Assembly (NCBI GenBank): GCA_037349105.1
Contig: JAYJMM010000110.1
Span: 2,914,001-2,978,000 of the forward strand
Direction of reading: 5' to 3'
Source: Limnomonas spitsbergensis
Lineage: Eukaryota > Chlorophyta > Chlorophyceae > Chlamydomonadales
Length of the DNA: 64,000 bases
Shown: positions 20,068 through 30,539 of the stretch, piece by piece
Position numbering within the stretch: the stretch's first letter is position 1
How the letters are laid out: each line of letters opens with the position of its first letter
The notes under the pieces: model-generated
Database searches by the model: none
What the model was told of the DNA's origin: nothing
Seen by the model: the letters and a program-made list of their open reading frames with translations, nothing else
Translations under genes and position numbers: made by a program

Positions 20068-22784
20068 TTACTGTACTTGTTGCGGCTGCTGTTGCGCCTC
20101 GCTGGCCTGTTCCGGCTGCTGCTGCGCCTCGCTGGCATGTTGCGGCTGCTGTTGCACCTTGCTGGCCTGTTGCAGCTGCTGTTGCGCCTCGTTGGCCTGT
20201 TGCGCCTGCTGTTGCTCTCGTGCCCGTCGAGCTTGTTGGATCTCTGCCGCAGCCTGCGCTTGAAGCGGATCCACAGCCAATGTCCCCACCTGCAGGCATG
20301 CGCACACCAGGGTCAGATATTATCGTTTAGGGCCAAGGGTTTAGGAACGCGCACATCCAAGGGTCGGTGATTCATATTTTGCTGCCAGCACCGCTGCCTG
20401 CACCTGCCCTCCCTATCACTCACCAAGCACTTGTCCATGAGCGCGCTCATGTTGACCCAAGGATGGTACTTGAGGAAGAGGGACGACCCATCCCCCCCGG
20501 CCACCTTCATCAAGATGCCCTTTCCCCTCTCCCTGCTCTTGCCTCCTCCCCTCCCCTCCCCATCCGCTCCCCTCCCCGTCACTCACCAAGCACTTGTCCA
20601 TGAGCGCCCTCATGTTGACCCAAGGATGGTACTTGAGGAAGAGGGACGTCCCATCCCTCCCGGCCACCTTCATGAGGATGTCAGCGCCCCCTGGGTGGAA
20701 CTGGAGATACGGCGCGATGTTGTACACCATTCCGTTGAACACCATCCAAGCGTCGTCCTTGGTGCGGTGCTTAGACACCTGAAGTGGGGGGAGGCAGTAC
20801 GGCGCAATGTTGTACGTGGGGGAGGCAGTACGGCGCGATGTTGTACACCAGCCCGTTGAACACCATCCAGGCATCGTCCTTGGTGCGATGCTTGGACACC
20901 TGAGGGGTGGGGATTGAAAAGGGGGGAAGGAGGGGAACGGTCAGCCAAACAGCAAAACTCCAGCTTGCATGCAGGCGTTGTCCCCTTGGTGCGGTGCTTG
21001 GACACCTGAAGAGGGGGGAGGCAGTAATGGTTCTTGGAGATGGAGGATTGAAGGGGGGGGGGGTGATTAAAGAGTAGGGGAGGCAGCAGTGCTTCTTTCA
21101 GTCGTTTCTGAATAAAAATTGTACCCCATACGCGGTATCGAACAAGTGTGGGTCTTTAAGTCCAAAGCAGTTACCGGTACTCTGTACCACGAAAATATGC
21201 TGAGAAAAAGGGGGGGGACGAAAAAACGAGATTTTCTTTCAGAATTTCAGTACTGGAACCCAACAAAAAATAATTAATAAACATTGGCTACGGCCTGCCG
21301 AAGAGTGGGCGTGGTCGGTGGGGGGGGGGGAAGGATTTACGTGCCAGCGCTCTCCGATGCATCCCCATGCCATGCCACCACGCGCCCGCCCCCCCCCCCC
21401 CCCCCCATGCATCCCCATGCAGCGCCACTGCACCTCCGACCACCCCCATCTCATGCATCCCCATGCCATGCCACCACACGTCCACCCCCCCCCCCATGCA
21501 TCCCCATGCAGTGCCACCGCCCCTCCGCCTGCCTCCCCCCATGCATCCCCCATGCCATGCAACCGTACCTCTGCCATGGTGATATCAGTGCGACGGGGCC
21601 TCCCGCCCAGGCCAGACAGGTCTTGACTCTGTCGCGTCAGACGCAGCCAGTCCATTTGGCTGTGTCCCTTTCCCGGTGGCGTCTGCAACAAGCAGAAACA
21701 GCATAGGGCCGGGGTCAAGCTCTGCTGCAAGCCTGATATTTAGTTGAGGGTATATGAAGGGTTTAGGGTGTGTGGAAACCATGGGTGGAGCCTATTAATG
21801 GTTGTCGTAAGTGGAGGCTTAACCTTAACCCTAAACTAGGAAGTCATCACTGCATTGCAATTTTAGCCGACCTGACAAGATTCCTGAGTCATGCGTCGAT
21901 GTGACACAGGACAAAAACCAAAACCCTGAAGCATGAAACAGGTTTCCTCTTAAACGCGCCCATGATGTGATCCAGGACCAGAACCCTAATGCCTGAACCA
22001 ATTTCCCTCTTATACGCGCCCATGATGTGATCCAGGACAAGAAGCCTAAAACCTGACCCCCCCTAAACCCGTAACCTAGTAACGGTATCCAGCTGCACGC
22101 ACCGATAATGTCATCCAAGACAAGAAGCCATACAACGCTTTTGTTAGGACGGGTTCCTCCTGCAAGCATAAGGGGGGGGCGGGGGGACATCATTTCAATC
22201 TTGTGAGGACAGCTTCAGCCTAGAATCAAAGACGCGGCACTTGATGTCAAAGTGCGAGCACAGCCTCTTCTGCCCTCCTGAGGTCAAAGAAGAAGCACAT
22301 CATTTCAACCATGCAGGGACAGCTTCAGCCTAGAATCAAAGACGCGGCACTTGATTTCAAAGTGCGAGCACAGCTTATTCTGCCCTCCTGAGGTCAAAGA
22401 AGAAGCACATCATTTCAATCATGCAGGGACAGCTTCAGCCCAGAATCAAAGTGCGAGCACAGCTTCTTTGGCCTTTTGAGGTCATAGAAAAAGCACATCA
22501 TTTCAATCACATTGGGTTGGGCCTCTCCTGCAATGGCCGCCATGCCTCCCCAGAGCACAGAAGACCGCATACCGGGTGTCAACCAATTTGTTTTGTGCAG
22601 CAGCTTCACCCAAGTTTCTTCTGCAGCAGCAGGTACGACAAAGTGGAAACCCTACAAATCTCACCCCTGAACCCTACAACCTCTGCGCTCACATAAACGT
22701 CCTTCCCTTAAAGCGCGGGCCTGCCCGCCCCTTCTCTGCCAAGCGCACCTTCTGCCGCTTGCTCCAGCTGTCGTTGGAGGGCGC
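20068..22784 (-). CDS. Cytochrome b5-domain protein with Gln-rich tail
   Basis: Four exons, all phase 0: 22784-22749 (12 codons), 21682-21569 (38), 20778-20587 (64), 20289-20068 (73 plus TAA). The order [26 protein letters not shown], then a b5 core matches the haem domain of the Ncb5or (cytochrome b5 reductase 4) type. Haem ligands expected in that family are present: His in HPGG (residue 78 counted from the first exon listed) and His in KYHPWVN (101). The tail, from [20 protein letters not shown] on, is a Q/A-rich stretch of about 60 residues. The first exon is a tentative microexon and a 5' exon with the start codon is not identified. No reductase domains are seen, so it is probably a small electron carrier; its partner is unknown. 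Confidence 0.75.
20415..21010 (-). repeat. Partial copies of the b5 exon around the true one
   Basis: A 3'-half copy with its donor lies at 20,416-20,540 ([20 protein letters not shown] onward). 5'-end copies lie at 20,830-20,900 ([16 protein letters not shown]..., with acceptor) and 20,975-21,005 (VSKHRTKG), and a short copy at 20,795-20,820 (YNIAPYC). The full exon is 20587-20778. CCCCTCCC spacers separate the pieces. Confidence 0.8.
21045..21300. other. Intron of the b5 gene, no other feature
   Basis: Poly-G run near 21,053-21,064; AT-rich remainder. Confidence 0.4.
21340..21560 (-). repeat. Donor-side array of b5 exon 21569-21682
   Basis: Alternating CCATGCATCCCCATGC(A/C) units with C runs, about 5-6 units over 220 bp. 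On the minus strand the intron begins GTACGGTTGCATGGCATGGG and the array repeats the GGCATGGGG...GCATG part, so it grows from the donor side. Confidence 0.65.
22195..22510. repeat. ~115-bp tandem repeat, three units
   Basis: Units start near CAGCTTCAGCC(T/C)AGAATC and carry GTGCGAGCACAGC and AGAAGCACATCATTTCAA. The last unit is shortened. It lies in the b5 gene intron, or just 5' of it. Confidence 0.8.
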
Positions 22785-23135
22785 CTGCGCATTGTTAAGG
22801 CAGAGTTCAAAGACTCTTCAGTAATGAGCCAGCACGGGAAGCAGGCATATCTTTGTAATGTGTAAATCCATAAAACATGTAAATTCATATTCATGTTAAT
22901 TTATATTCAAGTGTTGTGGCGCTGCTGCGTCAATCGGTCTTCCTTTTTCCGGCTTCCAGTACATCGTCAGCGGCCGCCCTAAGTAGTAGTACGGGTTTCG
23001 TTTTTTGCAAGGTACTAGGGGGAGAGGTGTCTGTGGCAGGAGGATGTCTGTGGCAGGGCTCTGGCGACCGTCAATGGCCCTATGTTTATTTTGTCGGCTT
23101 CAAGTGCATCGTCGGTAGGCCGCTCCGCGGCCGCC
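22785..23135. other. Upstream of the b5 gene, no gene seen
   Basis: No start exon for the b5 gene was recognised here. AT-rich at 22,850-22,915; G-rich GGAGAGGTGTCTGTGGCAG repeated near 23,015. Confidence 0.35.
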
Positions 23136-23136
23136 A

Positions 23137-23250
23137 ATTGCCCAATGGGAACCAAAACCTGGAGCGGCCTAGGACTGGTGGCCAAAGTAGCATGGCTGGC
23201 CACAAACAGGGCCTATGGCCAGAGGCCGGAGTGTAGCTGACAGGTAGCCA
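23137..23250 (+). mobile_element. SINE-like dispersed element, plus copy
   Basis: Order of strings: CAATGGGAACCAAAACCTGG, CTGGTGGCCAAAGTAGCATGG, GCCAGAGGCC, then a TGTAGCTGA tail. The same order occurs at 47,400-47,530, in reverse at 19,423-19,545, and more loosely in reverse at 23,550-23,650. Confidence 0.55.
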
Positions 23251-23287
23251 AGGCACGAAAAGATAAACACTGGCGTCACTCGGTTCA

Positions 23288-23460
23288 AGGCAGCTCCACA
23301 CCTCTGGGCCCTGCCCGACAGGCCCGGCCGTGCGTGGGTGCCCATCTGTCTGGTTGGGAGGTACTGGAGATGTAAGGAAAGAGATGGGAACCAAAACCGA
23401 GAAACAAAAGGAAGGGCCGAGAAGGGAAGGGACCAAAAAACAGGTTCACTCTTTGTGAAG
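23288..23460 (-). mobile_element. Pyrimidine-rich/GCCCACGCGG element, diverged minus copy
   Basis: On the minus strand a pyrimidine-rich segment with TTCCCTTC and TTTGTTTCTC is followed by a degenerate core (GGGCACCCACGCACGGCCG...GGGCCCAGAGGTGTGG). Core order matches the better copies at 28-31 kb. Confidence 0.55.
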
Positions 23461-23931
23461 TCCAGACCAAAAATAAAGGTGGTAAAGCCCTGCTGACAAC
23501 ACTGGCTGATGGCTACCAGTTTTCATTATTGAGCGTAATACCACTGTCAGCTACAGTTCAGCTACGCTGTGGCTCCTGGCCACAATCCCCTGGTTCGGCC
23601 AGCCCTGGGCTTGGGCCACCGGCCGGAGGCCAGTCCAAGTTTGGGGTGAATCAGCCAGGGGTGGCATCGGGGCTGCCCAGCAAAGGTGGTCCAGTACCCA
23701 CTAAAATAAACACTGATGGGTACCCATGTCCAGGCTGCGTGGCATTCCCTTTGAACCCTGCCCGAGGTGTGGCGCTTTTGCACCTGCTTCAGTGCTGCCT
23801 CTTTCGGCAACAAGGCCACCTATGGCGGGCCACCCCGAGCCTGCCAAAGGACCGATTTGGAGAAAGTATGGACACACATAGGCGCTGAGCGGTACATGAC
23901 TATGACCAGGGTTGGTGAAAACGTGACTCAG
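23461..23931. other. Unassigned, with a reverse SINE-like fragment
   Basis: CAGCTACAGTTCAGCTAC at 23,549 followed by GGCC-rich sequence to about 23,650 is a loose reverse copy of the SINE-like element. AAATAAACACTG(A/G)(T/C)G strings are shared with 23,263 and 47,538. No gene. Confidence 0.4.
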
Positions 23932-24591
23932 CTACCTGTCAGCTACAATCCGGCCAAAGGCGGAGCGTAGATTAGGTGTAGCTAAGTTCCGGAAATATTC
24001 ACAGATCTGCTTGACGCCTGCTGCATCAGACCAGGGTAGGAAACGGGTGGGAGGACGCACTGGCTGGGCAACAGATTGCACATGCCTTGGGAACCGGCAG
24101 CGCACCTTCCGGGAGTTGCTGGGGTCCTGTTCGGGCTGCGAGGTGGTAGCAAAGAAGCCGCCCAGCTTGCCCCTGCTGGTGTCGGTACTGCTACTCCTGC
24201 TGCGGCTGGGGGTGCCGTCGACGGCGGTGCTTGAGGCGGGGTTCAGCGGTGTTGATGCACACCAGGCCGAGTCGAGCAGCGAGGGCGAGAGGGCGTGGTG
24301 GCCTCGGGCAACGGTCATGTGTGTGTGCAGTGCAATGAATGGGCGAAGATACCGGGAATGCTTTCCGGGACGGAAGCCCACACGGGGTTGGGGCAGAGCT
24401 AGGGAGTGGAGAGTGAGACTCCGAAAGAGGGAGAGATCAAGAAGACGAGATCTGGCAGTGTCTTCGAGTTTGTGAGATGAATTTGAAGTTCGAGTAAGCT
24501 TGGTTTGGCTGCAGCGACGTGATGGCCGCTGGACACTTTGCTGCTTACGAGGGATGCTGAGAGTCGCGTACGGCAGCTGGGCGCGTGTCAA
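23932..24591 (-). CDS. Hypothetical open frame, doubtful
   Basis: A 219-codon frame rich in S/R/T, with a more protein-like end (AAGVKQICEYFRNLATPN). An overlapping 154-codon frame runs on the other strand. There is no recognised domain and no clear splice signal. It could be a 5' exon, or chance in GC-rich DNA. Confidence 0.2.
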   Translation of the reverse strand: MTRAQLPYATLSIPRKQQSVQRPSRRCSQTKLTRTSNSSHKLEDTARSRLLDLSLFRSLTLHSLALPQPRVGFRPGKHSRYLRPFIALHTHMTVARGHHALSPSLLDSAWCASTPLNPASSTAVDGTPSRSRSSSTDTSRGKLGGFFATTSQPEQDPSNSRKVRCRFPRHVQSVAQPVRPPTRFLPWSDAAGVKQICEYFRNLATPNLRSAFGRIVADR

Positions 24592-24927
24592 GCACGCGCC
24601 CGCGCGCGCCCTTCGTCACATAAGCTCCAAAAGATTCGCATTTTGGCATCAGGACCCCTCCCGATATTGGAGACGCTTGTTCTCCATACATCGAAAGGGT
24701 TTAAATAAATGCATGTGTCCCAAATAAATCAATTTCGCCCAAAGCGCTGGAAAGGCACTAGATTCCCTGCTCCGCCAAGGCTCTCTACGGATCCAACGGG
24801 AATTTGCAAATGTAATACAGATCATACTGCGTCTTTAATATCTCGAAACCAAAGAGAGGGAGGCCACGCAACACGGCACCCAAGTCCCAACTGCTGGACC
24901 GATACATTTTTTTGTGTGTCGTCGACT

Positions 24928-25326
24928 TCAGAATCTCCAGCACGGGTGCAGGAGCCAGAATCGTGAATTGGTAGAATGGAGCATGCCACATGTTTCATTT
25001 AACGCGCACACCTTCGCGATCTGTGAGTTGGAAATCGTTTCCGCATGGTCTGCTGCTTCACCACCACTCGTGTGGAACAAACAAGCACCGGCACTGTCAG
25101 CTTTGCGGAGTTCATACCACACAAGATTGTCGCTTTGAAGGTGCGTGTCTAAACGTCCAATAGGTTGTAGCTGCAATATCCTCTTTGTTGATCGCTCGAT
25201 GGGCTCGACGTGGGGACCTTCAGGGCGCTTGGGACTTGAAAGCATAGCACGAGTAATCACACAGACCGGCCTCAAAGGTGCGGCACATTTTCGGTTTTCG
25301 GCCTTCTCCTTTTGTTCCATTGACAC
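24928..25326 (-). CDS. Hypothetical open frame, doubtful
   Basis: 132 codons of fairly ordinary composition (LQPIGRLDTHLQSDNLVWYE; SQIAKVCALNETCGML). No domain is recognised, no homologue comes to mind, and no flanking splice sites were established. Its 5' end borders the GCATGC minisatellite. Confidence 0.25.
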   Translation of the reverse strand: MSMEQKEKAENRKCAAPLRPVCVITRAMLSSPKRPEGPHVEPIERSTKRILQLQPIGRLDTHLQSDNLVWYELRKADSAGACLFHTSGGEAADHAETISNSQIAKVCALNETCGMLHSTNSRFWLLHPCWRF

Positions 25327-25840
25327 AGAGTGTCAATGGAACAAAACATTGACACAGAGTGTCAGTTGGCATGCATCCACGCTGGGTGTCAGTTTGCATG
25401 CATTCTCTTCGAGTGACACTTGGCATGCATCCACTCTGAGTGACAGCCGGTTGGCAACTTGGCATGCATCCTCTCCGAATGTCAGTTTGCATGCATTCTC
25501 GCTGAGTGATATTTGGCATGCATGCACACCGAGTGTCCGATGGCATGCGTCCTCTCCGAACGTCAGTCGGCATGCACCCTCTCCGAATGACATTTGGCAT
25601 GCATGCACACCGAGTGTCTGATGGTATACATCCACTCCAAGTATCAGTAAGTCTCCGCTTGACAGTTGGCATGCATGCACGCCGAGTGACAGTTAGCATG
25701 CATTCACTCTGGGTGACAGTTGGCATGCATGCACATGGAGTGTCAGTTGGCATGCGTCCAGCCGTCCACTCCGAGTGTCGGTTGGCATGCATGTACGCCG
25801 ATTATCAGGTGGCATGCATCCACTTTGAGTGTGACTGCAT
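25325..25840. repeat. GCATGC-rich minisatellite, ~26-35 bp units
   Basis: About 18 units built on GTCAGTTGGCATGCAT(C/G)CA plus a variable CNCCGAGTG or CTCTGAGTG part. The palindromic GCATGC core sits in nearly every unit. Open frames on both strands (repeats of TECQL or HACQ) are repeat artefacts. Confidence 0.85.
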
Positions 25841-26394
25841 GCCAGGTTTTCTACAAATCAGCCTCAGGTCACCTTGAGGGAGCAGCCGGGCGGCCACCAC
25901 TGGGCCATTGTGTAGCTGAAATGTAGCCTAATTGTAGCAGAATTGCGCTAATACAGTCAGGTGGGTGGTGCCTGCCTTTCACCACCACATATCTTGCAGA
26001 TATCTCGCTGCTGTGGATCTGACAAGTGCAGATACCACATAAGCAGCTGCAGCAGCTGAGGCAGCACTGCCACCATGCCCGGAAGAACCTCGCATGTGAT
26101 GTTGTACTGTCCAGGGTGTACCGCACGAATTGTACTGCGGGATATGTACAGCTTGTCCCCTCACATTTGCAACCTGCTTTTGAGGGTAGTGGATGCTTTG
26201 CTTGGCTGGGATGGTGCACCCTGTGTCAGAATAATTGGGCATGTCCAACTACTTGGGCTACGAGTATAGACTCGATTGCCTTTTTCTCTCTCTCTCTCTA
26301 CCAAACTTTCGACCCTCTTATTTTCTGACTGACATCTGGCGAAGTGCCCTAGCTGCCACCCTCTCTTGGCCGCAGTAGTTTGCACATTGATCAA
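25841..26394. other. Unassigned
   Basis: Contains a TGTAGCTGAA-type tail at 25,912-25,945 and a TC repeat (CTCTCTCTCTCT) near 26,286. No supported gene. Confidence 0.35.
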
Positions 26395-26399
26395 TGATC

Positions 26400-26501
26400 A
26401 TTTAACACCCCTTTTCCTTATTTTTGTCTGCCCCTTTTAGTTAGGCGCCCACGTGGCCGAGCCTTTTTGTGCATGGCCCAGAGGTGCAACGTCATTGACA
26501 T
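26400..26501 (+). mobile_element. Pyrimidine-rich/GCCCACGCGG element copy
   Basis: CCCCTTTTCCTTATTTTTG-type lead-in, then GGCGCCCACGTGGCCGAGCC, TTTTTGTGCATGGCCCAGAG and GTGCAACGTCATTGACA. Confidence 0.75.
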
Positions 26502-28334
26502 TGATCAATGAATGTAAGGCATGGTCACGGTGCGGACACATACTCGGCCCATGCAGCTCTGTTTCCGTTAGAAGGAAGAAAAGCTATGGCGTGGAGGTTC
26601 AGGAAACAACGCAGCTTGCGGCTGAAGCTTGGTTTCCATTTGTACCCTCACATGTCCCTGCGGGACGCTTTTCTTTTCTTCCTCTTATGAGGGGCAAAAT
26701 TGAGTCATGGAGGTGCGCTGCCTCCATGCCCTGCGGCCTGATTGAGCATAGTAGACATGTTCCACAACTTGAGCGCATCCACTGATCCACATATTCGATA
26801 CTCTGGGCGTTGCTTAGGATGCTCGTGGGCTAGGGATGGTAGTGTGGTATTGGTAGGAAGCTTGTGCACTCTAGTGGATGGGCTCATTGGCAGGTACCGG
26901 TAGTATACTGTTAGGCTAGGGATGGTACGTACCGGCAGAATGCTCATGCACTCTAGTGGATGGGGTCAGTATGCTGGTAGGCTAGGGACAGTACATGTAG
27001 GAAGCTCGTGTCGTTCCATCCTTGTCAGTATGCATTCCCCTGAGTGAGTCTTGACTCGAAGAGGCGGCCTGAGGGGGCACTTCCATGTTCCCATGATATA
27101 TATTAAGGACATGTGCGGTGCTTCTGCAAATCTGCATCCGAGCATGAGTTACAACCTGCTTGCATAGATAGAGAGGGGAAGACACCCGCTGTCAGCACGT
27201 TAAGCGTGGTGTTATTTGCATTCAGAATCCATGACAAGGGTGCACATTCACTTGAGTGGCTGGATGGGCTTAGTAGCCCGGAGTATGTTTGTAGGCTGAG
27301 AACTGGCTGTATACTCATGCCCATGCACTTGTGTCGTCATTGACTCCTGTGCTGAAGGGGCTGTCTGAGGAGGTGAACTCTCAGGTTTTCAGTCAGTTTA
27401 GGTACAACAATCTTGAGGGAGATGCATGCGTTTTGTATGCGTAGGATGCGAGGTGGCATCATTCCATTCCGGTACCGGCTGTGATACGTTCCCCACCATT
27501 GGCATGTGGAGCTGCAATGGGTGGGGTTCTTGGCCGGGGTGGCGGTCTACCCTAGCACGACTGTACTTGAACAGGATCTGTTCTTCAGTTCGTACTCTCG
27601 ATCGATATTTCTTAAATACGACGAGCTTCTCAACCAGGATGCGGAGACACAGACTCGTATGCAGAGCGTGATGGGCGCTGGCTGTGGCCTTACGCTGTAA
27701 GGACGCGTCAGCATAGGGGATCGCCCGGTGTGAACATTCCACACATCGGAAGCACGCGAGTCATTCTGACTGGTTGAAGATACATTTTATGAATATAAAA
27801 CTACGTTTCCGAGATAAGCCGTGCAAGCGAAAATACTATTATGGAAGCGACGAATGGTTCTGTATAAAACTTGGTACGCAAAAAGACGACACCCCAACAT
27901 CACCAGCCACCCACATCCTCATCCATGCTAGCCCCGTTGGCAGGTGGCTGCTCACCAGTCCATACCTATACCTTGTTTTATTTTAACAGCTGAATGTGTG
28001 ACGACTGACGACCTTGCGGCCTGTCCTTTCGCATGTTGCCTCTTGCTCTTGAACATCGGGAACTGTGACATGGGACATCCTCTATTCAGAAAAGCTCACA
28101 CTTTCCCCTCGCAATTTATAACACCCTGGCAGCCTGGCTCCTTTAAAAGAAAGTAAAAAGTCTGAACACAATTATTGGTAGGGAAGGGATGATATTGGCT
28201 TCTTTTTCAGTCATAAATTCCACATCGGCTGACGAGCGGCATCCTGCTGGCTCACACAAAGATCAAGACTGTCTGGTGGTGCGGTTTGGAAACTCCTCAC
28301 ATTCCCCTGACGTAAATCCCCACACCTTTTTTCT
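26502..28334. other. No supported gene
   Basis: Open frames of 60-114 codons on both strands, with no recognised domain. CTCTAGTGGATGGG(C/G)TCA and GCTAGGGA strings repeat near 26,870-26,990. The rest is unique-looking. Confidence 0.35.
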
Positions 28335-28500
28335 GTGCTCGCACCGGTTAACGGGCGCATGTCCCATACATCAAAGAAGAAGAAACTGAGGCTCAGCCTA
28401 CCAGGGGTGGGCGTGGCCGGAGGATGGGTCCAGGTTAACGGCAGGGGGAAGGGCTCTGCGGCTCTGCTGGACTACACAATTCACGACGCTTTTCAGAGGC
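28335..28500 (+). CDS. Possible exon, unrecognised
   Basis: The plus frame from ATGTCCCATACATC reads MSHTSKKKKLRLSLPGVGVA, GGWVQ, then VNGRGKGSAALLDYTIHDAF. Composition is protein-like, and the frame runs into the dispersed element at about 28,490. CAG|GTTAAC inside it could be a donor. No family is recognised. Confidence 0.25.
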
Positions 28501-28678
28501 TGGAACTTCCTTTTTCTTTCTTTCCCAACGTTTTGTGTGTTCCTTACGGTAGCTTTATTTCCCACTTTTCCTCCTCCCTCTGGTGTTTGTTTCCTTCTTT
28601 CTTCCCAACCCTTAATTTATGCGCTCACGCGGCCGATCCTTTTTGAGCAGGGCCCAGAGGTGTAACGTCATTGACAAT
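28493..28678 (+). mobile_element. Pyrimidine-rich/GCCCACGCGG element copy
   Basis: CAGAGGCT..AACTTCCTTTT, a T/C-rich middle with TTTTGTGTGTTCC, CCCTTAATTTATGCG, then core CTCACGCGGCCGATCCTTTT, TGAGCAGGGCCCAGAGGTGT, AACGTCATTGACA. This is one of the fullest copies. Confidence 0.8.
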
Positions 28679-28734
28679 TCACGATTCACCTCCCAGCCCC
28701 TCTCACACCTGGAGAACCGACGTTTCTTGTTAGC

Positions 28735-28959
28735 TAACTTGCGGCGCACCATAGGTGGCATGGTGCACACTGCAAGGAAATAAAAATTGACTGGTGTTGC
28801 GTTTTGGGCAGGGCCGGGGGACGCCAGGAGGCTCCAAGTCTCCAAGTCCTTCTGGGGAGAGTCTCCCCGGCAATAGCCCCTCCCCAACCGGCGACGCCCA
28901 CCCCTCGGCAGGCCATAGCCGACGTCTCTTATTAGCTGACCTGCGGCGCCAAGGTGGCC
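28735..28959. repeat. Diverged duplication at the edge of the 21-bp array
   Basis: TTGTTAGCTAACTTGCGGCG...GGTGGCATGGTGCACACTG (28,727) recurs as TTATTAGCTGACCTGCGGCG...GGTGGCCTTGTGCACATTG (28,928). The second copy leads straight into the 21-bp array. Confidence 0.6.
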
Positions 28960-29406
28960 TTGTGCACATTGTATCTCTAGTGGTGCACATTGTAACTCTA
29001 GTGGTGCACACTGTAACTCTAGTGGTGCACACTGTAACTCTGGTGGTGCACAATGTAACTCTGGTGGTGCACACTGTAACTCTGGTGGTGCACACTGTAA
29101 CTCTGGTGGTGCACACTGTAACTCTAGTGGTGCACACTGTAACTCTAGTGGTGCACACTGTAACTCTAGTGGTGCACACTGTAACTCTAGTGGTGCACAC
29201 TGTAACTCTAGTGGTGCACACTGTAACTCTAGTGGTGCACACTGTAACTCTAGTGGTGCACACTGTAACTCTAGTGGTGCACACTGTAACTCTAGTGGTG
29301 CACACTGTAACTCTAGTGGTGCACACTGTAACTCTAGTGGTGCACACTGTAACTCTAGTGGTGCACACTGTAACTCTAGTGGTGCACACTGTAACTCTAG
29401 TGGTGC
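28960..29406. repeat. 21-bp array (GGTGCACACTGTAACTCTAG-type)
   Basis: About 21 units, nearly identical, with a CTCTGG variant in units 3-6. Both strands remain open (VVHTVTL, CTTRVTV). Not a gene. Confidence 0.95.
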
Positions 29407-29439
29407 ATTTGCTCTCTGGCCATTTACTTGGTAACTTCG

Positions 29440-29598
29440 TTATTTTCCTTTTGGAGGATGGTCTTTAACTTCTCCTTTTTTCCGTCTGTTCCTTTCCTTT
29501 CTCCCCTAGCCTTAAGTTTATTTTCCCGACCAGACAGTTGGGCGCCCACGCGGCCGAGCCCTTCCAGCATGGCCCAGAGGTGTTATGTCATTGACTTG
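29440..29598 (+). mobile_element. Pyrimidine-rich/GCCCACGCGG element copy
   Basis: T/C-rich lead-in, CAGTTGGGCGCCCACGCGGC, CGAGCCCTTCCAGCATGGCC, CAGAGGTGTTATGTCATTGA. Confidence 0.8.
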
Positions 29599-29687
29599 GT
29601 GGCTGGAGCCACCGGGATCTACTGGAATGTCAGTAGCGCTCCCTATGGGCCCCCGCCCCCCCCTCTGGGAATGAACCTTGCATAATT

Positions 29688-29752
29688 TTGCGCCCACGCG
29701 GCCGAGCCTTATTGAGCAGGGCCCAGAGGTGTAACGTCATTGACATAATTTT
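29688..29752 (+). mobile_element. GCCCACGCGG element, core-only copy
   Basis: GCGCCCACGCGGCCGAGCCT, TATTGAGCAGGGCCCAGAGG, TGTAACGTCATTGACATAAT. It lacks the long pyrimidine lead-in and runs straight into the coding segment that follows. Confidence 0.75.
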
Positions 29753-30019
29753 GCGGCCGACCTGCAGCTCCCTGTCAGGCTGGGCACGAGAGGGCACTAT
29801 TGGTGCAGGGAATTGCTAGGTGCCTTGGAGGAGCTGGAGCTGGGATCAGCCGTCCCCAAACTGCGTCAGACAGCGACTGCCCTGCAGCCGCTACCTGTCA
29901 CAGAGGTGTTAGCGTTAGTTGATGCAGCATACGAACGGGCGCAGCTGGATGCAGATGGCAGAAAGGGCCCCAAAGATCCTGCCACTGAACACAGGTCTGC
30001 GGCCGCCGACCACACCTAA
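29744..30019 (+). CDS. Possible 3'-terminal exon, unrecognised
   Basis: Open from just after TGA at 29,741 to TAA at 30,017-30,019. It reads ADLQLPVRLGTRGHYWCREL, LGALEELELGSAVPKLRQTA, TALQPLPVTEVLALVDAAYE and a polar end. Composition and the lack of repeats make coding likely. Acceptors CTGCAG or CTGTCAG lie near 29,766-29,778. No upstream exon is identified and no family is recognised. It starts directly after a dispersed-element core. Confidence 0.4.
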   Translation, partial: HNFAADLQLPVRLGTRGHYWCRELLGALEELELGSAVPKLRQTATALQPLPVTEVLALVDAAYERAQLDADGRKGPKDPATEHRSAAADHT

Positions 30020-30324
30020 TTCCAGCCTATGGCGGGCGCAGTCTTTGCGCAGGCCAGGGACCGCACCAGTCGAAGGGAGTGTGCTTGCATGCGCACGAAC
30101 TAAATGCGTATAGCGTCATACGTTACGTCAAGGGGCGGGGTTCGGCAGGACGCACAGTTTTAGGCTGCGGCTCGGCGCCGTCAACAGGGCCGACACTAGA
30201 GGATGGCGGCATGGCGCAGCAGGCAGCAGCATGACAGACGGTGCTGCTAGCAATGTTGGGCTAGGGGAGACGGCGAGCATGTTTGCAAGACGTGGTAGAT
30301 ATCGTTGAGGTGTAGACGGTGTAG

Positions 30325-30470
30325 ACTCAGAGGCTTCAACTTCCTTTGCCGTTATTCCCCAGTGTTTTGTCTGTCCCTTCTCTTTATTCCCCCCTTTCCT
30401 GCCCTTATCAGTGAGGAGCCCACGCGGCCGAGCCTTTTTGAGCAGGGACCAGAGGTGTAACGTCATTCAC
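30325..30470 (+). mobile_element. Pyrimidine-rich/GCCCACGCGG element copy
   Basis: AGAGGCTTCAACTTCCTTTG, T/C-rich segment with TTTTGTCTGTCCC, CCCACGCGGCCGAGCCTTTT, TGAGCAGGGACCAGAGGTGT, AACGTCATTCAC. Confidence 0.8.
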
Positions 30471-30539
30471 TTGCTTTTACGGATGCTGTTGTAGATTCTG
30501 TTGCGGCTAGCTACAAGTGGAGCTCAGGTGCCGGACTTG

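Noticed and set aside
28730..29468. Frames with CTTRVTV and VVHTVTL repeats
   Set aside because: Products of the 21-bp array; open on both strands.
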